This document shows, in pieces, positions 26,938-33,710 of a stretch of DNA of 49,195 nt (the stretch's first letter is position 1; each line of letters starts with the position of its first letter). A program made the translations under genes and the position numbers. Below the pieces are notes generated by a model, which made no database searches, had not been told where the DNA came from, and worked only from the letters and a program-made list of their open reading frames with translations. Source of the stretch: Ruminococcus sp. (lineage in GTDB: Bacteria > Bacillota > Clostridia > Oscillospirales > Ruminococcaceae); assembly GCA_017472145.1 (NCBI GenBank), contig JAFUQX010000029.1, positions 1 to 49,195 of the forward strand, read 5' to 3'.

Positions 26938-26991
26938 TTACACCTCATAGACCATCTCATCTGTCAGCTCAATCTTTTTATTGCTGATCAT
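26938..26991 (-). CDS. 17-residue peptide upstream of the 85-residue gene
   Basis: MISNKKIELTDEMVYEV, with GGAAGGAG 12 nt upstream and a good promoter at 27030-27058. Its stop lies 6 bases before the next ATG and contains that gene's ribosome site, which suggests translational coupling. The sequence KIELTDEM resembles the recognition helix of some peptide-natural-product leaders, but no core peptide follows. It could be a leader peptide or a remnant. Confidence 0.4.
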   Translation of the reverse strand: MISNKKIELTDEMVYEV

Positions 26992-27029
26992 TCGGCAGTT
27001 CGCTCCTTCCTTTGAGATTTACTTTTCTT

Positions 27030-27058
27030 ATTATAACATATCTGCCTTCATCTGGCAA
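27030..27058 (-). promoter_or_regulatory. Promoter of the 17-aa/85-aa unit
   Basis: -35 TTGCCA, 17-bp spacer, -10 TATAAT on the minus strand. Confidence 0.7.
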
Positions 27059-27062
27059 ATGC

Positions 27063-27098
27063 AACAAGACCGCACGGATTTTTCCATGCGGTCTTGTT
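27063..27098 (-). terminator. Hairpin downstream of the metal ATPase unit
   Basis: AACAAGACCGCA (27063-27074) and TGCGGTCTTGTT (27087-27098) form a perfect 12-bp stem. The U tract on the minus strand is weak. Confidence 0.6.
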
Positions 27099-27201
27099 CA
27101 TAGCTGCTTCGCAGCCATCTGGGGCTTCCCGCCCCAGGCCCCCGACCGCTTTTTTTGAGAAAAAAGCGGCACGAAAAACTTTTCTTTCTGTGCGCTTCAT
27201 A
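27099..27201. repeat. Block of consecutive small hairpins, non-coding
   Basis: Successive palindromes: GCTGCTTCGCAGC, TGGGGCTTCCCGCCCCA, CCGCTTTTTTTGAGAAAAAAGCGG and GTGCGCTTCATAAGCAC. Similar GC-rich hairpin clusters occur inside the element at 42399-42823. Probably a repetitive non-coding element; one hairpin may also end ATPase transcription. Confidence 0.55.
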
Positions 27202-27209
27202 AGCACACG

Positions 27210-29066
27210 TTAATTTTTGCCTGTTCTCATTGCATTCAGAATCGCCAGCACCGATACGCCTACATCTGCAAATACAGCCAGCTCCATGTTTGCATAACCC
27301 AGTGCACTCAGGACAAGAACCGCGCCCTTTACCGCCAGCGCAAACACAATGTTCTGCTTGGCTATGCGCATAGTCTTTCGTGCGATCTTTATAGCCAGCA
27401 CCAGCTTCGACGGCTGATCATCCATCAGTACCACATCTGCCGCTTCAATGGCCGCATCACTGCCCAGCGCACCCATAGCCACGCCGGCATCCGACTGCGC
27501 CAGCACCGGCGCATCATTCATGCCATCACCAACGAAAATGAGACGGCCGCTCTCGCTCAGCTCCTCCTTCAGCTTCTGCATATGCGCAACCTTATCCGCC
27601 GGAAGCAGCTCTGTAAACGCAGCATCCAGCCCCAGCTGACTGGCGATCTTCTCTCCCACAGCCTTCCGGTCTCCTGTCAGCATGACGATCTTCTCCGCAC
27701 CAGCGGCTCTCAGACCCTGTACCGTCTCCTGTGCATCCTCCTTCAGCATATCCGATACCACCAGATAACCGGCATATACACCATCTGCCGCCACATGCAC
27801 TGCTGTGCCGATTTCTGCTGCCTCTGCACAGGAAATGCCCATTTCCTCCAGATATGCCCTTTTACCAGCAGCTACAAGCACATCTCCCACCTTTGCAGAA
27901 ACGCCCCAGCCCGACTTTTCCTGCTGCTCACTGAGAATGCCATAGTCCAGCTCCTCGCCCAGGGCCCGGCGCAGAGACTTTGCAATGGGATGCGCCGACT
28001 CGGCCTCCGCATAAGCCGCATACCGGAGAAGCTCCTGCTCACTCATATTTACGGGCCGCACGGCCGTCACAGAGAACGTGCCCTTGGTCAGTGTGCCTGT
28101 CTTATCCATAACAACGGTCCTGGTTTTCGCCAGCACCTCAATATAATTGCTGCCCTTGATGAGAATTCCGTTCCTGGATGCACAGCCGATGCCGCCGAAA
28201 AAGCTCAGGGGCACAGAAATCACCAGTGCACAGGGGCAGGAGACGATCAGGAAGGTCAGCGCACGGAAGATCCACTCTGCGAAATTGAATCCCGTAAACA
28301 AGGGCGGGATCAGCCCCAGCAGCACCGCACCGATCACCACACAGGGCGTATAGTACCGGGCAAACCGGGTGATAAAGGCTTCGGTCTTTGCTTTCCGGGA
28401 AGCGGACTCCTCCACCAGCTCCAGAATCTTCGCAGCGGTAGATTCTCCCGCCGGCTTTGTGACCTCCACCTCGAGCGTGCCGCTCATGTTGATGCACCCG
28501 CTGAGAACCTCGTCTCCGGCCTGCACCTGGATCGGAACGGCTTCACCCGTCAGCGCCGCCGTATCCACACTGCTGCTTCCGGTGCGGACGATGCCGTCCA
28601 GAGCGATCCGCTCACCTGGCGCAACGATGATATGCGCACCGATCTCCACATCCTCCGGATCTACGATTTTACGCTGGCCGTCACGGAGCACCGTCGCCTG
28701 GTCCGGACAGATGTCCATCAGGTCTGTGACCGCCTTCCGGGAGCGGCCCACAGCCACACTTTCAAAGAGATTGCCGATCTGATAGAACAGGATAACCTCC
28801 ACCGCCTCGTGGTATTCCCCGATGATGAAGGCCCCGATGGTTGCGATGCACATCAGGAAATTCTCATCAAATACCTGGCCGTGTGAAATGTTGATCACCG
28901 CCTTGCGCAGCGGATCCATGCCGCTGATGAGATAGATCCCTGCAAATATCAGCAGCTCACCCCACGCTGGCAGCTCCAGCACTGTATGTGTGAGTATCAT
29001 GGCTGCTGCAAACAGCACAACGCCCACTATGATCCGCCAGAGCAGCTTCTTCTGTTTCCGGTTCAT
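27210..29066 (-). CDS. Heavy-metal translocating P1B-type ATPase
   Basis: 618 residues. Exports a transition metal using ATP. The membrane metal site is CPC (residues 277-279, SCPCALVISVP) and the phosphorylated Asp is 321 in DKTGTLTKG. TGE (in AALTGEAVP), HPIAKSL and GDGMNDAPVLAQSD are also present. Unlike many relatives it has no N-terminal HMA domain; that domain is the separate protein encoded just upstream. CPC pumps carry Cu(I) or Zn/Cd/Pb. The overall sequence and the SmtB-type operator favour Zn/Cd, which is inference. GGGAGGCGG precedes ATG 29066. Confidence 0.93.
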   Translation of the reverse strand: MNRKQKKLLWRIIVGVVLFAAAMILTHTVLELPAWGELLIFAGIYLISGMDPLRKAVINISHGQVFDENFLMCIATIGAFIIGEYHEAVEVILFYQIGNLFESVAVGRSRKAVTDLMDICPDQATVLRDGQRKIVDPEDVEIGAHIIVAPGERIALDGIVRTGSSSVDTAALTGEAVPIQVQAGDEVLSGCINMSGTLEVEVTKPAGESTAAKILELVEESASRKAKTEAFITRFARYYTPCVVIGAVLLGLIPPLFTGFNFAEWIFRALTFLIVSCPCALVISVPLSFFGGIGCASRNGILIKGSNYIEVLAKTRTVVMDKTGTLTKGTFSVTAVRPVNMSEQELLRYAAYAEAESAHPIAKSLRRALGEELDYGILSEQQEKSGWGVSAKVGDVLVAAGKRAYLEEMGISCAEAAEIGTAVHVAADGVYAGYLVVSDMLKEDAQETVQGLRAAGAEKIVMLTGDRKAVGEKIASQLGLDAAFTELLPADKVAHMQKLKEELSESGRLIFVGDGMNDAPVLAQSDAGVAMGALGSDAAIEAADVVLMDDQPSKLVLAIKIARKTMRIAKQNIVFALAVKGAVLVLSALGYANMELAVFADVGVSVLAILNAMRTGKN

Positions 29067-29094
29067 AACGTCCGCCTCCCTCTTCGATATGTTT

Positions 29095-29319
29095 TTACTT
29101 TACGATAACCTCACAGTCCGGCTCTACCTTTCTGATGCACTGGATGGCCTGCTTCAGAATGGCGTCTGCATCTGCACCCTCTGCAAATTCCAGTGTCATC
29201 TTCTGGGTCATAAAGCTGACGGTGGCCTTTTCTACGCCCTCCAGCGCACCAATGGCTCTCTCCATCTTTGCAGCGCAGTTTGCGCAGTCCAGATCTCTCA
29301 GCTTCCATGTTTTTTTCAT
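29095..29319 (-). CDS. Small HMA-domain metallochaperone
   Basis: 74 residues, a single heavy-metal-associated fold with the metal-binding LDCANCAAKME (Cys12, Cys15). It also shows the usual later strands VEKATVSFMTQKMTLEF and the C-terminal CEVIV. It probably delivers metal to, or regulates, the ATPase encoded 28 bp downstream, which lacks this domain. GGAGG lies 8 nt before ATG 29319. A longer in-frame reading from 29370 would begin in the operator and is rejected. First gene of the metal unit. Confidence 0.9.
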   Translation of the reverse strand: MKKTWKLRDLDCANCAAKMERAIGALEGVEKATVSFMTQKMTLEFAEGADADAILKQAIQCIRKVEPDCEVIVK

Positions 29320-29365
29320 AATCGTATCCTCCATCATTCTGTTTTTCTGCTCACTTATTCCTGCA

Positions 29366-29391
29366 AACATATGAGCATTTGTTCATGTGTT
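29366..29391. promoter_or_regulatory. 12-2-12 imperfect palindrome, likely ArsR/SmtB-family operator
   Basis: AACATATGAGCA - TT - TGTTCATGTGTT: the two 12-base arms match at 10 of 12 positions and contain the ATGAnCA half-site. It begins 2 bases after the -10 box and covers the start of transcription, as in known SmtB/CzrA-type repressor sites. No ArsR-family gene is in the window. Confidence 0.7.
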
Positions 29392-29392
29392 C

Positions 29393-29421
29393 ATTATATA
29401 CCCGTACAGGTCATTTGTCAA
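29393..29421 (-). promoter_or_regulatory. Promoter of the metal-export unit
   Basis: Consensus -35 TTGACA, 17-bp spacer, -10 TATAAT on the minus strand. The gene-free stretch 29320-29687 holds this, the palindrome, a small AAGAGC/GCTCTT hairpin (29541-29556) and the weak plus-strand promoter below. Confidence 0.88.
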
Positions 29422-29647
29422 GGGGCTTTTTGGTATTTTTGTTTTTGAAACCAAATAAGCGCTTTGATTTTGTTTTTGCAGCTGCGGCCTGGATGATACC
29501 GTATGAATACAGCCAGTGCTTATTAAAAAAACACAGGGACAAGAGCGGAAGCTCTTTTCATTGGCACGGACCGGGGAGAAATCATATTTTACACCTCATC
29601 TGTACAGACCGGACTGTAACACTGTAACAGATGCAGCTGCGGTCAAA

Positions 29648-29653
29648 TATAAT
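29648..29653 (+). promoter_or_regulatory. -10 box for the DUF3343-desulfurase unit
   Basis: TATAAT 35 bp before the ATG. No good -35 is present; the region carries a tandem ACTGTAAC repeat at 29613-29628, so an activator may be needed. Confidence 0.4.
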
Positions 29654-29687
29654 ATAGTATCCTGACAAATAAAGGAGGGAATATGTT

Positions 29688-29918
29688 ATGTTGGGATGTA
29701 AAGCATCTGTGCAATCCTATACCCATGCACGCAAGGCGCAGAAGCTGCTGGAGGGCTATGGAATCTCCTGTGAGATCCGCAGAAATCCTCATATGGATAC
29801 AGAGGGCTGCGGCTATGTGCTCCTCACCGGCGGCGACTGCACCGGCGTTTCAGATATACTGGTATCCGGCGGAATCCCCTATAAGCACCTGAAGAATGTT
29901 CGGGGGTATCCGGGATGA
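29688..29918 (+). CDS. DUF3343 family protein, putative Se/S carrier
   Basis: 76 residues. MLGCKASVQSYTHARKAQKLLEGYGISCEIRRNP and the later CGYVLLTGGDC match the DUF3343 group. Those are small proteins with conserved Cys, proposed to carry sulfur or selenium. AAAGGAGGGA lies 7 bp before ATG 29688. Its end overlaps the cysteine desulfurase gene by 4 bp, the typical partner of this family. Carrier function is inferred from that linkage. Confidence 0.8.
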   Translation: MLGCKASVQSYTHARKAQKLLEGYGISCEIRRNPHMDTEGCGYVLLTGGDCTGVSDILVSGGIPYKHLKNVRGYPG

Positions 29919-31057
29919 TCAACTTTGACAATGCGGCTACCACCTATCCCAAGCCTCTGAGTGTCCGTCAGACTGTCACCCAGGCCATGACACGATACGG
30001 CGGCAATGCCGGACGGGGCGGTCATGTCCTGACCGACCGCACCTCCCGTATGGTCTATGCGGTCCGGGAGGCCGCTGCGGAATTTTTCGATGCAAAGCCG
30101 GAAAATACCATTCTTTGTCTTAACTGCACCCACGCCCTGAATACCGCCATTCAGGACATTCTGGAGCCGGGCGACCATGTGATCATCAGCAGCCTGGAGC
30201 ATAATTCCGTCTATCGTCCTGTGGCTGCACTGGTAAAAAGCGGTACTGTCACCTGTACCATTGCAGAGGTCTGCGAGGAGGACGAGGACACTGTGGAAAA
30301 CGTCCGCCGTGCCATCCGGCTCAATACAAAGGCGGTCATCTTCACCATGGCCAGTAATGTCACCGGACAGATCACGCCCATCCGGGAGATCGGCGCACTC
30401 TGTAAAAAGCAGGGCATCTGCCTGATTGCGGACGGTGCACAAATGTGCGGCGTGCTGCCGGTGTCCCTGGAGAAGGACAATATTTCGATCCTCTGTACCG
30501 CCGGACACAAGGGACTCTATGGCATTACCGGAACCGGCCTGCTGCTGACAGACTGCCAGTTTCCCATCAAGCCTCTGATGTTCGGCGGAACCGGCAGTGC
30601 CTCCTCCAGTCCGGATCAGCCCGATTTCCTGCCGGACCGCCTGGAAAGCGGTACGCAGAACATCATCGGGGCCGCTTCTATGGGCGCAGGTCTTGCCTTT
30701 TTAAAGCAAAGGAGTCTGCCGGCGATTTTTGCCCATGAACAGCGGCTGTGCTGCTGCTTCCTGAAGGGGCTTGCGGCCATACCGGAGATCACTGTATACC
30801 GCAGTCCCAGGGCCTCCTATGTGCCCATCGTTTCCTTTAATGTATACGGCTCTGCTCCGGAGGAAACAGCAGAGTTTTTAAATCAGGAGGGCTTTGCGCT
30901 CCGTGCAGGCCTTCACTGTGCGCCGCTGGCCCATGAGTCTCTTGGTACGACAGAGGGGACTGTACGCTTTGCACCGTCGGTATTCAATACAGAGCGGGAG
31001 GTCCAGCTTCTGGTAAACTCCCTGAAAAAATATGTCCGCAATCTAAAAAGTAGGTGA
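29915..31057 (+). CDS. Cysteine desulfurase, class V aminotransferase family
   Basis: 380 residues. A PLP enzyme that removes sulfur (or selenium) from cysteine (or selenocysteine). INFDNAATTYPKP at the start, the PLP Lys199 in TAGHKGLYG, and the active-site Cys335 in GLHCAPLAHESLG are all present. The short Cys-loop form with HCAP resembles group II/SufS-like or CsdA-like enzymes. It is linked to DUF3343 upstream. No iscU/sufU, selD or selA gene is in the window, so the acceptor pathway is open. Confidence 0.92.
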   Translation: MINFDNAATTYPKPLSVRQTVTQAMTRYGGNAGRGGHVLTDRTSRMVYAVREAAAEFFDAKPENTILCLNCTHALNTAIQDILEPGDHVIISSLEHNSVYRPVAALVKSGTVTCTIAEVCEEDEDTVENVRRAIRLNTKAVIFTMASNVTGQITPIREIGALCKKQGICLIADGAQMCGVLPVSLEKDNISILCTAGHKGLYGITGTGLLLTDCQFPIKPLMFGGTGSASSSPDQPDFLPDRLESGTQNIIGAASMGAGLAFLKQRSLPAIFAHEQRLCCCFLKGLAAIPEITVYRSPRASYVPIVSFNVYGSAPEETAEFLNQEGFALRAGLHCAPLAHESLGTTEGTVRFAPSVFNTEREVQLLVNSLKKYVRNLKSR

Positions 31058-31063
31058 AAGGTA

Positions 31064-31093
31064 TTGAATTTATTTGTTGAAATGTGATACAAT
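31064..31093 (+). promoter_or_regulatory. Promoter of cdaA-cdaR
   Basis: -35 TTGAAT, 18-bp spacer, -10 TACAAT. A perfect 8-bp hairpin, ATGAGGGC/GCCCTCAT at 31106-31125, follows in the leader without a U tract. Confidence 0.65.
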
Positions 31094-31176
31094 AAATACA
31101 GTACAATGAGGGCTTGTGCCCTCATACATAAAATGCAGGCAGAACAAAACAGCTCAGGGAAGCGGAGGTGGACAGC

Positions 31177-32064
31177 ATGTCGCTCAGAGATATTTTTGAC
31201 AGTATTTTCAGCGTTATCAAAACAGCGGAATGGGTGGATATTCTGGATATCCTGCTGCTGTCCTATATTGTATATGCTGTTGTGAAGATGGTTCGTGAGA
31301 CACGGGCCGGCCAGCTGATGAAGGGCCTGCTGGTGTGTGTGATCGCCTTTATGATTGCGGCCTGGCTGGAAATGAAGGCCATTACATACCTTCTTTCTGA
31401 GGCCTTTGATATCGGACTGCTGGCTCTGGTGATCATGTTCCAGCCGGAGCTACGCCGGGCTTTGGAAAAGGCCGGGCACAGCCGATGGGGTCTGAATCTG
31501 GGCCTGAGCCGTTCCTCCAATGAGAGTACGGCCGTGTGGGGCAATGCGATCGAAGCGATCTGCGATTCCTGCGTGGAGCTGTCAGCGACTTATACAGGTG
31601 CGCTGCTGGTGATCGAACGGCAGACCCGTCTGGGCGAACAGATCGATAATGGTACAGTGATGAATGCCGTGCCCAGCAAGGAGCTGTTCGGCAATATTTT
31701 CTATCCGAAAACACCTCTGCATGACGGCGCTGTCATCATGCGGGATGGTATGATCATGGCGGCGGCCTGCTTTCTGCCCAAGCCTCAGAAGGAAGAGCTG
31801 GTAAACAAAAAGCTAGGATCCCGTCACCGTGCGGCCATCGGCATGAGCGAGAATTCGGATGCCATCGTTATTGTCGTATCGGAGGAGACAGGCTCGATTT
31901 CTGTTGCAGAGAACGGACAGCTGACCAGCGGCTATACCAGGGAGCGGCTCAGAGAGCTGCTTCAGAGCCGGTTGATCGAGCCGGATACTTCCTCTGTGCT
32001 GGTGAAGGCGTCCAAGCGTTTCTCCTCGATCAAGAACAGAAGGGGGAGGGATAAGAATGAATAA
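31177..32064 (+). CDS. cdaA: Diadenylate cyclase CdaA
   Basis: 295 residues. Makes the second messenger c-di-AMP from two ATP at the membrane. Three N-terminal helices (to about residue 85) precede the DAC domain. Catalytic DGA starts at Asp183 (LHDGAVIM), and the ATP-binding RHR motif lies in SRHRAAIGMSE. ATG 31177 lies 8 bp after GGAGGT; the GTG at 31168 is part of that ribosome site. It overlaps cdaR by 8 bp. c-di-AMP controls potassium and osmolyte balance and wall homeostasis in Firmicutes. Confidence 0.96.
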   Translation: MSLRDIFDSIFSVIKTAEWVDILDILLLSYIVYAVVKMVRETRAGQLMKGLLVCVIAFMIAAWLEMKAITYLLSEAFDIGLLALVIMFQPELRRALEKAGHSRWGLNLGLSRSSNESTAVWGNAIEAICDSCVELSATYTGALLVIERQTRLGEQIDNGTVMNAVPSKELFGNIFYPKTPLHDGAVIMRDGMIMAAACFLPKPQKEELVNKKLGSRHRAAIGMSENSDAIVIVVSEETGSISVAENGQLTSGYTRERLRELLQSRLIEPDTSSVLVKASKRFSSIKNRRGRDKNE

Positions 32065-33421
32065 GCCGCAGGCAAAATGGAGTCTGGAGAGGCTCAAGCA
32101 TTTTCATCCCATTGTACGGATGTTTGAAAGCCGTATGGCTACGATCATTTTTTCAGTAGTCATTGCCATTATTCTGTGGTTTGTGATTTCCATTACGATT
32201 TATCCAACCACGCCGATCACCATCAACCGTGTGCCGCTTCAGGTGGATCTTACGGGAACAGCGGCTGAGGCCGATGGCTACAGTGTCATCACCTTTGATG
32301 TGGAGGAGGTCAGCGTACAGATCGAGGGCAACCGTTCTCAGGTCGGCAATCTGAGCGCTGAATCTCTGGTGGCCTGTGCGGAGATTCCCAATATCACAAC
32401 AGCCGGCACCAAAAATCTGGAAATTGTTGTAAAGAGCACGGATGGAACGCAGTTTACGGTCAAGTCCATTACCCCCAGCTCGGTGAATGTACGGTTTGAT
32501 AAGATACGGACGGTTACGCTGGATGTTGTCCCGGATCTGACCAATGTGGAAAGCGCAGCGGGATGCATTATCAATGAAGACGATATTGTAGTGACGCCAG
32601 CCACGGTGGATGTAACTGGCCCGGCCCAGGTCGTCAGCCAGATCAAGAATGCCTCTGTTCTGATCGATTCTGCTACACAGATCGGTACCGCTGCAAAGCT
32701 GGTTTCGGAGAAGCTGGAATTCTGCGATGCAAACGGGAATATAATTGTAGTGGACGATACCTCTCACCTGCAATATGATCTGATGCAGTACACGGTGGAT
32801 ATTCCGGTGCAGTATACCAAGGAGATGGATATCACCTATCTTCTGCGGAATGTACCGTCTACCTTTGATGAGGAATTCCTGCGGGAGCGTCTGATGCTTT
32901 CGACAGACAAGATCACGCTGGCCGCACCGGATCAGTCGCTGGAGAACAGCTCGGAGTTTACGCTGGATACCATCTCTCTCAGCGATATCACCCTGGACTT
33001 CTCCAAGAACTATACGCTGGAGGTGCCGGAGGGATATGAGAATATGTCGGGCATCAGCTCGGTGAATCTGACGCTGGACTCTCAGGGGCTTGTACAGAAG
33101 GATTTTGTGGTCAATGAGATCAATATCATCAACGGCTCATCGGCCTATGCATATAAGGCTGTGACGGAGCAGCTGATCGTAACAGTCGTGGGACGCGCAG
33201 AGTCTGTGGAGCAGCTCGACCCGAGACAGATTTCTGTCACGGTGGATCTGCTGAGTCTCCAGCAGAGCAGCGAGGAGTCCATGTCCTTCTCCTGTGTGCC
33301 GACCATTTCCTTTGAGAAGTACGATGATATCTGGGCCTCCGGGGATTACAAGGTGATCGTGACTGCTGAAAAGGCCTCCCAGGGCACGCAGAAGTCCGGC
33401 TCTGAGACAGATACGGAATAA
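32057..33421 (+). CDS. cdaR: CdaA regulatory protein CdaR (YbbR repeats)
   Basis: 454 residues: a cytoplasmic N-terminus, one membrane helix (about 28-48, ATIIFSVVIAIILWFVIS), then extracytoplasmic YbbR repeats, of which about four can be made out. CdaR binds and modulates CdaA in Bacillus and Listeria. The usual third gene of the cluster, glmM, is missing: the unit ends with a terminator 6 bp after this stop codon. The C-terminus is a low-complexity polar tail. Confidence 0.93.
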   Translation: MNKPQAKWSLERLKHFHPIVRMFESRMATIIFSVVIAIILWFVISITIYPTTPITINRVPLQVDLTGTAAEADGYSVITFDVEEVSVQIEGNRSQVGNLSAESLVACAEIPNITTAGTKNLEIVVKSTDGTQFTVKSITPSSVNVRFDKIRTVTLDVVPDLTNVESAAGCIINEDDIVVTPATVDVTGPAQVVSQIKNASVLIDSATQIGTAAKLVSEKLEFCDANGNIIVVDDTSHLQYDLMQYTVDIPVQYTKEMDITYLLRNVPSTFDEEFLRERLMLSTDKITLAAPDQSLENSSEFTLDTISLSDITLDFSKNYTLEVPEGYENMSGISSVNLTLDSQGLVQKDFVVNEINIINGSSAYAYKAVTEQLIVTVVGRAESVEQLDPRQISVTVDLLSLQQSSEESMSFSCVPTISFEKYDDIWASGDYKVIVTAEKASQGTQKSGSETDTE

Positions 33422-33426
33422 AGGAC

Positions 33427-33461
33427 GCAGCATCGAAAAAGGCTTCGGTGCTGCTTTTTTT
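33427..33461 (+). terminator. Terminator of cdaA-cdaR
   Basis: GCAGCA/TGCTGC stem (33427-33432 with 33449-33454) extended by CGAA/TTCG, followed by seven T. Confidence 0.88.
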
Positions 33462-33601
33462 GGACGGGATGTGAGAATGAAACAGACTTTTTTCGCAAAT
33501 TCATTTAACAAAGAACTGGTTTTTGTGGATGTTGCACAAAAATGTGGGGGCAAAAATCTACACTCAATCTTAGCAAAATGCGATTTATTAATCAAATAAC
33601 C

Positions 33602-33630
33602 GAGAAAAGTTCATATGTATGTGGTATAAT
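33602..33630 (+). promoter_or_regulatory. Extended -10 promoter of the large dockerin gene
   Basis: TGGTATAAT (TGn plus perfect -10, 33622-33630) with only a weak -35 (GAGAAA), 80 bp before the ATG. Confidence 0.6.
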
Positions 33631-33710
33631 AGCCATAGCGAAAAATGAACGAATCGTTTTTCAATCGTAAACTAATTTAGCGAGAAGAATGAGAAAGGAA
33701 GATGATCATT

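Noticed and set aside
27063-27201. Possible CRISPR-like or tandem repeat array
   Set aside because: The hairpins differ from one another and have no regular spacing or spacers.
29379-29627. 82-codon frame between the metal operator and the DUF3343 gene
   Set aside because: Begins inside the metal promoter, has no ribosome site, and the translation has no protein-like pattern.
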